A stretch of 48,280 bases of DNA from Cohnella kolymensis. Its GTDB lineage: Bacteria; Bacillota; Bacilli; Paenibacillales; Paenibacillaceae. Both the position numbers and the translations under genes were made by a program. The stretch covers positions 59-48,338 of the forward strand of contig NZ_JXAL01000009.1 in NCBI RefSeq assembly GCF_000829465.1. Direction: 5' to 3'. Shown here one piece after another: positions 26,591 through 35,680 of this stretch (the first letter of the stretch is position 1; every line of letters starts with the position of its first letter). The notes beneath the pieces were generated by a model. That model did not search any database. It worked only from the letters and a program-made list of their open reading frames with translations, and was not told where the DNA came from.

Positions 26591-27898
26591 ATGAACATGG
26601 ACGCTAATCGCACTTCGCGCAACGACACCCGGTCCAAAGCCGCATTCGAACGCGCCAAACAATTCATTCCCGGCGGTGTGAACAGCCCGGTGCGTGCTTT
26701 TAAATCGGTAGGCTTGACGCCGCTCGTCATAGACCGAGCTCAAGGCAGCCGCATTACGGACATCGACGGGCAAACCTATATCGACTATGTTCTCTCGTGG
26801 GGCCCGCTGATCGCAGGCCATGCTCATCCCGACGTGGTGGAGGCGATCAAGCGTACGGCTGAAAAAGGAACGAGCTTCGGCGCTCCCACGGAAATTGAGA
26901 CTCTGATGGCAGAGCTCGTGTGCGAAAGAGTTCCTTCCATCGACATTGTGAGGATGGTGAACTCCGGAACCGAGGCGACGATGAGCGCTATAAGGCTTGC
27001 CCGGGGATATACGAAGCGCAGTAAAATATTGAAGTTTGAAGGTTCTTATCATGGGCATGCGGACAGCTTGCTTATTAAAGCCGGCTCCGGTGTTGCCACG
27101 TTAGGGCTGCCTGACAGCCCCGGGGTTCCGGAAAGCGTCGCTTCCCATACGATCACGGTTCCTTATAACGATCTGAATGCGGTTAAAATAGCTTTCGAAC
27201 GTTTCGGCGAAGAAATCGCGGCAATCATCGTTGAACCGGTGGCCGGCAACATGGGGGTCGTGCCGCCGTTGCCGGGATTTTTGTCCGGCTTGCGGGAGCT
27301 CACTTCTTCTAATGGGAGCCTGCTCATTTTTGACGAGGTCATGACCGGGTTCAGGGTTCATCGCAATTGTGCGCAAGGTTTATATGACGTGACACCGGAT
27401 CTGACCTGTCTGGGCAAAGTGATCGGCGGAGGTCTCCCTGTCGGAGCGTACGGCGGCAAACGGGAGATTATGGAGCAAATGGCGCCGGTCGGACCTATAT
27501 ATCAGGCAGGCACGCTGTCCGGGAACCCATTGGCGATGGTTGCGGGGTACACAACGTTGCAGATGATGACCGAGGAGGCGTACCAGCTGTTGGAGCGGCT
27601 TGCAATGCGGCTTCAAAGCGGATTGGAAAAGAACGCTCAGCAAACGGGAGTGCCGATGACGATCAACCGCGTCGGCTCGATGATCTGCCCGTTTTTCACC
27701 GATCAGCATGTCATCAACTATGATGTCGCCCGCACGGCGAATGCTGAAACGTTCCGCAGCGTGTTCCGCGGCCTGCTGGACCGCGGAGTGAACATCGCGC
27801 CGTCTCCTTTCGAAGGCTGGTTCATGTCCACCGCCCACACCGACGCCGACATCGACGCCACGATTGAAGCTCATCGGCAAGCTCTACAACAACTGTAA
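26591..27898 (+). CDS. hemL: Glutamate-1-semialdehyde 2,1-aminomutase
   Basis: HemL converts glutamate-1-semialdehyde to 5-aminolevulinate using PLP. The 435-residue protein has the PLP lysine at about residue 276 ([17 protein letters not shown]), the cofactor-phosphate segment [16 protein letters not shown] near 124-139, and the DEVMTGFRV block near 248-256. The start may be ATG 26591 or ATG 26597; both follow TAGGATGTGA. It ends the hem operon, which stops at a strong terminator. Later steps (hemE, hemH, hemY) are not in this window. Confidence 0.97.
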   Translation: MNMDANRTSRNDTRSKAAFERAKQFIPGGVNSPVRAFKSVGLTPLVIDRAQGSRITDIDGQTYIDYVLSWGPLIAGHAHPDVVEAIKRTAEKGTSFGAPTEIETLMAELVCERVPSIDIVRMVNSGTEATMSAIRLARGYTKRSKILKFEGSYHGHADSLLIKAGSGVATLGLPDSPGVPESVASHTITVPYNDLNAVKIAFERFGEEIAAIIVEPVAGNMGVVPPLPGFLSGLRELTSSNGSLLIFDEVMTGFRVHRNCAQGLYDVTPDLTCLGKVIGGGLPVGAYGGKREIMEQMAPVGPIYQAGTLSGNPLAMVAGYTTLQMMTEEAYQLLERLAMRLQSGLEKNAQQTGVPMTINRVGSMICPFFTDQHVINYDVARTANAETFRSVFRGLLDRGVNIAPSPFEGWFMSTAHTDADIDATIEAHRQALQQL

Positions 27899-27913
27899 AT
27901 AGCAATGAACCGG

Positions 27914-27961
27914 CAACGGCAGGTTTGCACGAATGAGTGCGAAGCTGCCGTTGTTTTTTTG
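27914..27961 (+). terminator. Terminator of the hem operon
   Basis: CAACGGCAG (27914-27922) pairs with CTGCCGTTG (27945-27953); a second inner stem (GCAC/GTGC) extends it. Eight T follow (27954-27961). Confidence 0.9.
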
Positions 27962-28000
27962 TACAGCTGTCAAACAGTAGTCAAACGAGGTCGACCGCGC

Positions 28001-28180
28001 GGGAAGCTGTAAAGCGGCAATACCGTCTTACAGCAGCCAACTTGCTCACGTGGGAAGCTATAAAGCGGCAAAACCGCCTGCGGGCACAAGATGTAAGGCC
28101 AGCAACCGCCCTTACACGGACCAAACCGCCTGCGGCCGTAAGCTGTAAGGCCGGCAATCGGCCTTGCATACAGCTCCGCT
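28001..28180. repeat. Degenerate tandem array of palindromes, about 51-bp period
   Basis: The gap between hemL and spoVID holds four imperfect palindromic units: 28006-28034 (GCTGTAA/TTACAGC), 28057-28078 (inner GCGG/CCGC), 28092-28116 (TGTAAGG/CCTTACA) and 28142-28174 (GCTGTA/TACAGC around AAGGCCG/CGGCCTT). Matching segments recur at 51-52 bp: 28001-28025 and 28052-28076 are identical except for two bases, and AAACCGCCTGCGG occurs at 28071 and 28123. No ORF is supported here. It resembles REP/BIME-type intergenic elements. Confidence 0.7.
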
Positions 28181-28305
28181 CGGGGTTGTTTGCTTTTTCC
28201 CCGGTGACAGGCATGCCCGCATATCCTCGGCATATAGATAATTAGTGAGTTGTAAAGGACCCGATTTGCGTGATCGGGCGCTTATGCCGAAAGGAGGATT
28301 CCGTT

Positions 28306-29652
28306 GTGACGGATCAATTGAGCGGGTTGCGTTTTGATATTTACGAACGTGTCAGCCTGCCCGAGGATGTAGCCGCAATCGAAGAGCTGGAGGAGATCGA
28401 GCTGGTGCCTCACATGCAGGCGCTTCCGCAAGACGATCATGTGCTTTTAAAGGGCCATCTGCTTCTGTCCGGGGTATATCGATCGCAGCAAACCAGGGCC
28501 GAATCGCAGTTGGAGCATTGGATACCGGTTGAAATTTCGCTGCCGCTGAACCGTATCACGAAAGTGGAAGAGTTAGCTGTCGAAATAGACAATTTTGACG
28601 TGGACCTGATTTCCAGCCGTACATTGAATGTTACCGGAGTATTGTCCCTGCAGGGGCTGCAAGTATCGGCTTCTCAAGCTCCGGTGTGGCGGGATGACAG
28701 CTTCACGGTTGTGCATCAAGCGCAGCCTGAGCCCGAGCCGACACCCGCACCCGCACCTGAAACCGATCGACAGCCTGAACAGGCGTGGGCTGAGGATAGA
28801 ACCGCCGACCGTGAAGAGCGGTTTGCGGCGGATGAGCCATATGGACACGAGGCGGATTGGCATTCCTCTCAGCAAGCATATCCTCAATATGAGGCGCAAA
28901 GCGCCGATCCGTCAGATGCAGAACAACAGACAGACCCGCCGCAAGAGGACCCGAAGCCGAACGGCTGGCTCTCCATGTTTCAGAGCGACGAACTCCTGCG
29001 GAAAGACAATGAGCCGGATTCCCTATCGGTTGACAACGACGAGCAATCTTCTAACCCTGCATCGTACGGTAATTTCGATTTTGAGCAACGTGCCGACAGC
29101 ACGGAGCAGTCGAGGGATGAGGATGAAGCCGCCGCTTGGGCGGAAGCGGAAGCCGAACTGCAACAGCAGGCGGAAGAAAGACCGGAGTACGGGTTCGAAC
29201 TGAATCAAGAGGAGTATTGGCCGCAAAAGCTTGAAGAGCCGCCGCAAAAGCTGGAGGAAAAGCCGGAGCACAAGCTGCCGGCAGCCGCCAAGCCGGTCGA
29301 TACGGTCATCCGGATCCAGTCCGGTGTCGGGCTTTTGTCCCAATTGGGAGAGAGCGGCGCGAAACGGGAGGCCGAACTCAAAGAGCAGGAAGCGGCTCAA
29401 GCCGATTATGCAGCCGCAGCACAGAATAATGCGCCTGCGACGACCGGCGACGAGCTCGAGTGGACGCGGTTGTTCCTTAGCTACGGCGCTGACACGAATA
29501 CGTTCAAGAAAGTGAAATTGTGTATTGTTCAGAGGGAAGACACTCTCGACGGTATAGCCACCCGCTACAATGTTCAGCCGCGGGAGCTGCAGCTTTATAA
29601 CCGTTTGCATGACCCGTACTTATCGGAAGGGCAAGTGTTGTATATACCTTAA
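28306..29652 (+). CDS. spoVID: SpoVID-like spore coat morphogenetic protein, LysM
   Basis: A 448-residue protein with the SpoVID layout. The N-terminal 140 residues are a conserved beta-rich region (LRFDIYERVSLPED ... VLLKGHLLLSGVY ... WIPVEISLPLNRI), followed by a very acidic, Q/E/P-rich low-complexity linker (about 145-365) and a C-terminal LysM domain (about 410-448, IVQREDTLDGIATRYN ... LYNRLHDPYLSEGQVLYIP). SpoVID links the coat basement layer to encasement of the spore surface, and its location beside hemL and valS matches B. subtilis. The start is GTG 28306 with AAGGAGG 8 bases upstream; an in-frame GTG at 28270 is less likely. No confident sigma-E promoter was seen. Confidence 0.9.
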   Translation: MTDQLSGLRFDIYERVSLPEDVAAIEELEEIELVPHMQALPQDDHVLLKGHLLLSGVYRSQQTRAESQLEHWIPVEISLPLNRITKVEELAVEIDNFDVDLISSRTLNVTGVLSLQGLQVSASQAPVWRDDSFTVVHQAQPEPEPTPAPAPETDRQPEQAWAEDRTADREERFAADEPYGHEADWHSSQQAYPQYEAQSADPSDAEQQTDPPQEDPKPNGWLSMFQSDELLRKDNEPDSLSVDNDEQSSNPASYGNFDFEQRADSTEQSRDEDEAAAWAEAEAELQQQAEERPEYGFELNQEEYWPQKLEEPPQKLEEKPEHKLPAAAKPVDTVIRIQSGVGLLSQLGESGAKREAELKEQEAAQADYAAAAQNNAPATTGDELEWTRLFLSYGADTNTFKKVKLCIVQREDTLDGIATRYNVQPRELQLYNRLHDPYLSEGQVLYIP

Positions 29653-29666
29653 CCGAAGTGAGACTG

Positions 29667-29706
29667 AAGCGATTGAGCGGACCTGCGCCCGCCCGATCGC
29701 TTTTTT
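29667..29706 (+). terminator. Terminator of spoVID
   Basis: AAGCGAT (29667-29673) pairs with ATCGCTT (29696-29702) with a GC-rich inner stem; T-run 29701-29706. Confidence 0.85.
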
Positions 29707-29722
29707 GTAACGCTGCGCCTGG

Positions 29723-29751
29723 TTGACTCTCCCTCAACCGGCAGGTAGAAT
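29723..29751 (+). promoter_or_regulatory. Sigma-A promoter of valS
   Basis: TTGACT (29723-29728) and TAGAAT (29746-29751) are 17 bases apart. Transcription starts near 29758, so the whole T-box leader is transcribed. Confidence 0.85.
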
Positions 29752-29757
29752 AGTGTA

Positions 29758-30022
29758 GAAAGACACGGAAAGGGAAGAGTACGCAGTCCATTCCTTCAGA
29801 GAGCGGAGCCGCTGCCTTGGCAGCGCTGGGAGGTTCCGCAGGACACAAGCTGCTACAGGTCGCCCTGGAGTTTTCTGTTTGAATAGGCGCCTCTGCGCTC
29901 TATAGAACAGGACGGCAGCAGCCGTTATCTTGCAACGAGTGCCGCTCGGCGACGGATGCCGGACGGAACGAAGGTGGTACCACGGAAGTTTAACCTTTCG
30001 TCCTTTGCGACGGGAGGTTTTT
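29758..30022 (+). promoter_or_regulatory. T-box leader of valS
   Basis: The 14-base T-box is seen as AAGGTGGTACCACGG (29971-29985), containing the UGGNACC that binds the free tRNA acceptor end. A long Stem I with an AGUA loop-E motif (about 29775-29785) precedes it; CGGAAA near its base can pair with TTTCTG (about 29873-29878), and a GTC valine codon at 29859-29861 is the likely specifier. The competing terminator is AACCTTTCGTC (29992-30002) with GACGGGAGGTT (30009-30019) plus a T-run. Uncharged tRNA-Val should favour read-through into valS. Confidence 0.9.
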
Positions 30023-30057
30023 GTATTTTTATGAGACCCATGGAGGTTGTATCCGTT

Positions 30058-32728
30058 ATGTCCGAAACTCGAGAACCGCTTAACGTGGAGCTGCCGACAA
30101 CATACGATCCGGCAAGCGCGGAGAACAAATGGTATGAGCACTGGATCAGCAGCGGTTATTTTCAGGCAGGCCGCCGTCCCGACGCGCCCAAGTATACGAT
30201 CGTCATTCCTCCTCCGAACGTGACCGGCATGCTTCACATCGGTCATGCCCTTGATTTTACTTTGCAGGATATACTCGTTCGCTTCAAGCGAATGCAAGGG
30301 TATGACGCGCTTTGGCTGCCGGGTACCGACCATGCGGGAATTGCCACCCAGACGAAGGTGGAACAGAAGCTCCGCGAGGAAGGCCAAACCAGGTATGACC
30401 TGGGCCGGGAAGCATTCCTGGAGAAAGTATGGGAATGGAAGGATCACTACGCAGGCACGATTCGGGATCAATGGTCCAAAATTGGGCTCAGTCTCGATTA
30501 CTCGCGCGAACGTTTTACGCTGGACGAAGGGCTGTCTCAAGCTGTGCGGGAGGTATTCGTCCGCTTATACGAGAAAGGCCTCATCTACCGCGGCAAAAGG
30601 ATAATCAACTGGGATCCGGCTGCGCGTACGGCGTTGTCCGACATTGAAGTCGAATATAAAGAAGTGAACGGCCACTTGTATCATCTTCGGTATCCGCTGG
30701 CCGACGGGAGCGGGCATTTGACCGTTGCCACCACCCGTCCGGAAACGATGCTCGGCGATACCGCAGTAGCGGTCCACCCGGAAGACGATCGCTACAAGCA
30801 TCTGATCGGGAAAATGCTGCTGCTGCCGATCGTGAACCGGGAAATTCCGATCATCGCAGATGAATATGTAGACAAAGAATTCGGAAGCGGAGCTGTGAAA
30901 ATTACGCCTGCGCACGATCCGAACGATTTTGAGGTCGGCACCCGCCATGAGCTTCCGCAAATTACCGTCATGGACGAGGGCGGTCGGATGAACGAGAACG
31001 CCGGTCCTTACCAAGGTATGGATCGCGCGGATTGCCGCAAGGCGATCGTCAAGGACTTGCAGGATCAAGGCGTGTGCGTCCGCATTGAAGATCATGTCCA
31101 TCAAGTCGGGCACAGTGAGCGCTCCGGCGCCATTGTGGAGCCTTATTTGTCTACGCAGTGGTTCGTTGCGATGAAGCCGCTGGCAGAACAGGCGATCCAT
31201 TCGCAAAAGTCGGGGCAAGGCGTCAACTTCGTTCCGGACAGATTCGAAAAAATATATTTGCATTGGATCGAAAACGTGCGGGATTGGTGTATTTCACGTC
31301 AACTGTGGTGGGGTCACCGGATACCGGCCTGGTATTGCCAGGACTGCGGTGAAACGCACGTTGCACGCGAAGATTTGTCTGTATGCCCGAAATGCGGCAG
31401 CGGCAGCTTGAAGCGGGACGAGGATGTGCTCGATACGTGGTTCAGTTCCGCTCTGTGGCCGTTCTCAACGCTGGGCTGGCCTGAGCAGACGGAGGATCTG
31501 AAGAAATATTATCCGACCGATGTGCTTGTGACGGGTTATGACATCATTTACTTCTGGGTCGCCCGGATGATTTTCACCGCGCTTGAATTTACGGAACAAA
31601 TCCCGTTCAAGGATGTGCTCATACACGGTCTCGTCCGCGACGCCGAAGGCCGCAAAATGTCCAAATCCCTAGGCAACGGCGTGGATCCGCTTGACGTCAT
31701 CCGTCAGTACGGTGCGGATGCGATGCGGTTCATGATTTCGACGGGCAGCACTCCTGGTCAAGATTTGCGTTTCCGCTTCGAGAAGGTGGAGCAGGCGCGC
31801 AACTTCGCGAACAAAATCTGGAACGCTTCGCGCTTTGCATTGATGAACTTGGAAGGCTTCCGCTTCGAAAACATCGACCTGAACGGGCACCTGTCCACTG
31901 CCGATCGCTGGATCTTGCACCGGTTCAATGAAACGGCGAGAGATATTACCCGGTTAATGGAAAACTACGAATTCGGGGAAACCGGACGTCTGCTGTACAA
32001 TTTCATATGGGATGACCTTTGCGACTGGTATATCGAGTTCGCCAAGCTGACTCTGTACGGCAATGACGCGGACGCCAAACGGAGCACGCAATCGGTGCTG
32101 GCTTACGTGCTGGACCGAACCCTGCGTTTGCTGCATCCTTTCATGCCGTTCCTTTCGGAAGAAATCTGGCAGCATCTCCCGCACGAGCCGGGCGATACGA
32201 TTACGCTCGCTTCCTGGCCGACCGAGAATGCGCGGTTTGAAGCTGCGGATGCGGTGAAAGAAATGGAATTGCTCATGGAGGCGATCCGCGCTGTGCGTAA
32301 CGTTCGCGCAGAAGTGAACGTATCCCCGGGCAAAAAAGATTGAGCTGCTCATCAAGCCGACAGGCGCGTCGGAAGAAGCCATTCTTCGCCGCAACGAAGA
32401 GTATGTGAGCCGTTTCTGCAACACTTCTTCTCTGACGCTCGACGCTGCACTCGCCGCGCCGGACAAGGCGATGACGGCGATTATTACCGGAGCGGAGCTG
32501 TATTTTCCTCTCGCAGGCTTGATCGACATCGAGCAAGAAATTGCCCGGCTGAACAAGGAAGTGGAGCATTTGACCGCAGAAGTGGAACGCGTAGAAAAGA
32601 AGCTCGCCAATGAAGGATATACAGCCAAGGCTCCGGCGCACGTAGTGGAACAAGAGCGTGCCAAAGGACATGATTACAGGGAAAAGCGCGATAAAGTGCT
32701 GGCCCGGATTGCCGAGCTGCGGGGATGA
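30058..32728 (+). CDS. valS: Valyl-tRNA synthetase, with a single-base frameshift
   Basis: ValS charges tRNA-Val. The class I signatures are HIGH ([15 protein letters not shown], about residues 45-59) and KMSKS ([10 protein letters not shown], about 530-540); the editing domain lies between and a zinc-binding-like CxxC pair (CPKCG) is present. The anticodon-binding domain and C-terminal coiled coil ([28 protein letters not shown]) follow. One extra A in the run at 32332-32337 breaks the frame just before the C-terminal arm, so as read the protein stops at 32343. With five A it continues to the TGA at 32728, giving about 889 residues, the family length. The ATG at 30058 follows GGAGG (30042-30046); upstream in-frame starts lie inside the T-box. 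Confidence 0.95.
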
Positions 32729-32744
32729 CGGGGGGAAGCTGGAT

Positions 32745-34133
32745 ATGACTAACGAGATGACCTCAGAGGCGGCATACTTTCACACGGCTGGCGAAGCGAT
32801 GGAATGGATCACCGGTCTTACCTCGTTCGGTATTCGCCCCGGCTTGGAGCGAATCTTCAAGCTGCTCGAAAGGTTTAACCACCCCGAGCGGAGGTTAAAG
32901 TTTATCCATGTGGCGGGTACGAACGGAAAAGGCTCGGTTTGCGCTTATTTGACGAGTGTGCTGAGGCAATCCGGTTACGATGTCGGAACGTTCACGTCTC
33001 CATACCTCACTTCCTATTCCAACCGTTTGCAATATAACGGACAGGATATTGACGATGAGGTTCTTCTGAAGCTGGCAAACCGGCTGAAGCCGGCCGCAGA
33101 CGAGCTGGCGGAGAGCGAGCATGGTCCCGTGACGATGTTTGAAATAACGACTGCTCTGGCTGTGCTCTATTACGGCACGGAAGTGTACCCGGACTATGTC
33201 GTCTGGGAAACGGGCTTGGGTGGCCGGCTGGATGTAACCAATATCGTAATGCCGGTTGTGAGTGTGATTACGAATGTCGGGCACGACCATATGGATGTGC
33301 TCGGAGCGACGTTGACGGAGATCGCGGAGGAAAAGGCCGGTATTATCAAGGCCGGAGTTCCCGTTGTCACCGCCGTGACGCAGCCGGAAGCCGTAAGCGT
33401 CGTCAGGCGGACGGCAGCGGACAAGAAAGCGTCGCTGTACATGCTGGATGACCAATTTTCTTATCAGACGATCTCGGCGCGGGAAGACGAGCAAAAATTT
33501 TCTTTTCAAGGACCGCACCGCAGAATCGATTCGTTGACCATAACGTTAAACGGAGCCCACCAAGTCGCTAATGCCGCAGTTGCGGTAATGACGCTGGAGG
33601 TGCTCAGACAGTATTACGCGTTAATTGTGGACGACGAAGATTTAGCGGCGGGGCTTGCGTCAACTGAGTGGGCGGGCCGGCTTGAAATGGTGTCGAGGCA
33701 GCCTCGCATTCTGATCGACGGCGCGCATAACCCTGAAGGGATGGAGGCGCTTGCCGCCGCGCTTGGTGAAATTTACAAGTATGACAAGCTGAACGTGATG
33801 ATCGCGATGATGCCCAATAAGAATCACGAGCAAACTTTGCGGCATATACTACCACTGGTGGATACGCTCATTGTCACGGAACCCGATTTTCATAAAAAAA
33901 TGAACGCGGCCGAGCTGGCCGCCGTCGCAAACCGACTGCGCGAGGAGCTTGGACGGCCGCGGAACGTGATCATGGAGCCGGATTGGCGGCGGGCTTTAGA
34001 ACTTCTGCGCGAGAGCGCCGGGCAGTCGTCCCAATCCGGGAATACGCTTAGCGTGGTCACCGGAACTCTGTATTTGATTGCAGATGTCCGGTCATGGCTG
34101 CTCCATGGAACGAAATCTGAAAAAGGCTGGTGA
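32745..34133 (+). CDS. folC: Folylpolyglutamate/dihydrofolate synthase
   Basis: FolC adds glutamate to folates and, in bifunctional forms, makes dihydrofolate. This 462-residue Mur-ligase-type protein has the nucleotide loop HVAGTNGKGSVCAYL (about residues 46-60), the SPYLTSYSNR folate-site segment, and ETGLGGRLDVTN in the middle. The ATG at 32745 has GGGGGAAG (32730-32737) before it; the longer frame upstream only covers the end of valS. It directly follows valS, as in B. subtilis, and its 3' end abuts murC. Confidence 0.95.
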   Translation: MTNEMTSEAAYFHTAGEAMEWITGLTSFGIRPGLERIFKLLERFNHPERRLKFIHVAGTNGKGSVCAYLTSVLRQSGYDVGTFTSPYLTSYSNRLQYNGQDIDDEVLLKLANRLKPAADELAESEHGPVTMFEITTALAVLYYGTEVYPDYVVWETGLGGRLDVTNIVMPVVSVITNVGHDHMDVLGATLTEIAEEKAGIIKAGVPVVTAVTQPEAVSVVRRTAADKKASLYMLDDQFSYQTISAREDEQKFSFQGPHRRIDSLTITLNGAHQVANAAVAVMTLEVLRQYYALIVDDEDLAAGLASTEWAGRLEMVSRQPRILIDGAHNPEGMEALAAALGEIYKYDKLNVMIAMMPNKNHEQTLRHILPLVDTLIVTEPDFHKKMNAAELAAVANRLREELGRPRNVIMEPDWRRALELLRESAGQSSQSGNTLSVVTGTLYLIADVRSWLLHGTKSEKGW

Positions 34134-34140
34134 AGCGACG

Positions 34141-35529
34141 TTGCGAACTTCTGAACATGTGCATTTTATCGGCATAGGGGGTTACGGCATGAGCGCCATC
34201 GCCCGTGTTATGCTTGAGATGGGATATCAAGTATCCGGTTCCGATGTCGTAGGCCAAGAGTTGACGGAAAAATTGGCTGCCAAAGGAGCCCAAATTTACA
34301 TCGGACACGAACCGAACAATGTGAACGGTGCCGATCTGGTCGTATATTCCACGGCGTTGTCCAAAGACAACGTCGAACGGAAAGCTGCGGAGCAGCTGAA
34401 CATTCCAACCCTGCACCGCGCTGAAATGCTGGCGCGGCTGCTTAACGCCCGAACGGGTATCGCGGTAGCGGGCGCACACGGCAAGACGACGACGTCTTCC
34501 ATGATCGCATTGGTTATGGAGCTGTGCGGATTGGATCCTACTTATATCATCGGCGGAGAAATCGTGAATCTCGGAACGAACGCAAAGGCGGGCAAAGGAG
34601 ATTTCGTCGTCGCCGAGGCCGACGAGAGCGACGGGTCTTTTCTCAAGTACGAGCCGGCTGTCGGTGTCGTTACCAATATTGAAGCGGATCACCTTGAGAA
34701 TTATGACGGGGATTTCAACAAGCTGAAAGAAGCGTATGTTTCTTTCCTTCAAAATATAAGGCCGGATGGCTGTGCCGTCGTTTGTTCGGATGACGAGAAT
34801 ATCCGCTCCCTTCTGCCGAAGGTGAAAGGGTCCAGAATTGTGACCTATGCGGTGGAGAACGAGGCGGATTATACGGCTTCACACATCAAGCTGGGCGATC
34901 GATGCGCTTCGTTTACAGTGCGCAAGGGCGAGGCGGAGCTGGGCACGGTGACACTGTCCGTTCCGGGGCGCCATAACGTGTACAACGCCCTCGCCACCGT
35001 TATTGTGTGTCTTGAGGCGGGAGCGCCTTTCGATGCGATTGCAAAGGCGATTCAAGAGTTCCGCGGCGCCAAACGCCGGTTTCAAGTGCTTGGCGAAGTG
35101 ATGGACATGCTGGTCATTGATGACTACGCGCACCATCCCACGGAAATACAAGCGACGATTCAGGCCGCAAAAGCAACCGGGAAACGGATTATAGCGGTAT
35201 TTCAACCCCAGCGTTACACGCGGACCTTCTTTCTTCTGGATGCCTTTAGCCGGGCATTTCAAGATGCGGACGAAGTGATTATTACCGACATCTACTCCCC
35301 TGCCGGCGAGCAGAAAATCGAAGGCGTTAATTCGCGGAAGCTGGTCGAGATGATTGCCGAGAACAGCAACCCGAACGTCAGCTACGTTCCCACTAAAGAA
35401 GAGGTGCGGGATCTGCTGGCCGAGCGGGTCTCGCCGGGTGACCTTGTCCTGACAATGGGCGCGGGCGATATCTGGAAAGCGGCAGACGGTCTGGCACGGC
35501 TGCTGCGCGAACGTCAGGGTAAAGCCTGA
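34141..35529 (+). CDS. murC: UDP-N-acetylmuramate--L-alanine ligase
   Basis: MurC adds L-alanine to UDP-MurNAc, the first step of the peptidoglycan stem peptide. The N-terminal UDP-binding fold has HFIGIGGYGMSAIARVML, the ATP loop is AGAHGKTTTSSM, and the central domain has EADESDGSFL and NIEADHLENYDG. I place the start at TTG 34141 (giving MRTSEHVHFIGIGG, 462 residues), with GGTGA a few bases upstream at the folC stop; ATG 34105 inside folC is an alternative that would add 12 residues. In B. subtilis murC is elsewhere, so its place between folC and spoIIB is a lineage difference. Confidence 0.95.
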   Translation: MRTSEHVHFIGIGGYGMSAIARVMLEMGYQVSGSDVVGQELTEKLAAKGAQIYIGHEPNNVNGADLVVYSTALSKDNVERKAAEQLNIPTLHRAEMLARLLNARTGIAVAGAHGKTTTSSMIALVMELCGLDPTYIIGGEIVNLGTNAKAGKGDFVVAEADESDGSFLKYEPAVGVVTNIEADHLENYDGDFNKLKEAYVSFLQNIRPDGCAVVCSDDENIRSLLPKVKGSRIVTYAVENEADYTASHIKLGDRCASFTVRKGEAELGTVTLSVPGRHNVYNALATVIVCLEAGAPFDAIAKAIQEFRGAKRRFQVLGEVMDMLVIDDYAHHPTEIQATIQAAKATGKRIIAVFQPQRYTRTFFLLDAFSRAFQDADEVIITDIYSPAGEQKIEGVNSRKLVEMIAENSNPNVSYVPTKEEVRDLLAERVSPGDLVLTMGAGDIWKAADGLARLLRERQGKA

Positions 35530-35551
35530 ACCGAATACTGTGTGAATGAAT

Positions 35552-35600
35552 AAAGAGCCGTCTCGAAGCGAACATCTCGCTGCGGGAGGCTCTTTTCTTT
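35552..35600 (+). terminator. Terminator of the valS-folC-murC unit
   Basis: AAAGAGCC (35552-35559) pairs with GGCTCTTT (35588-35595) across a loop that itself contains a CTCG/CGAG-type inner fold; T-rich tail after. Confidence 0.75.
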
Positions 35601-35680
35601 TGCTTTCCTTATTCGAATCATATTTCTCTCTCTTCTCTCATATTCTGATTACTAGATTGTGGGACAAGGGGAGAAGCAGC

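Noticed and set aside
28001..28180. CRISPR array
   Set aside because: Units are themselves degenerate palindromes with no uniform repeat-spacer structure and no cas genes are near.
28219..28238. Sigma-E promoter for spoVID (CATATAGA with upstream CATATC)
   Set aside because: The two elements are only five bases apart, far below the required spacing.
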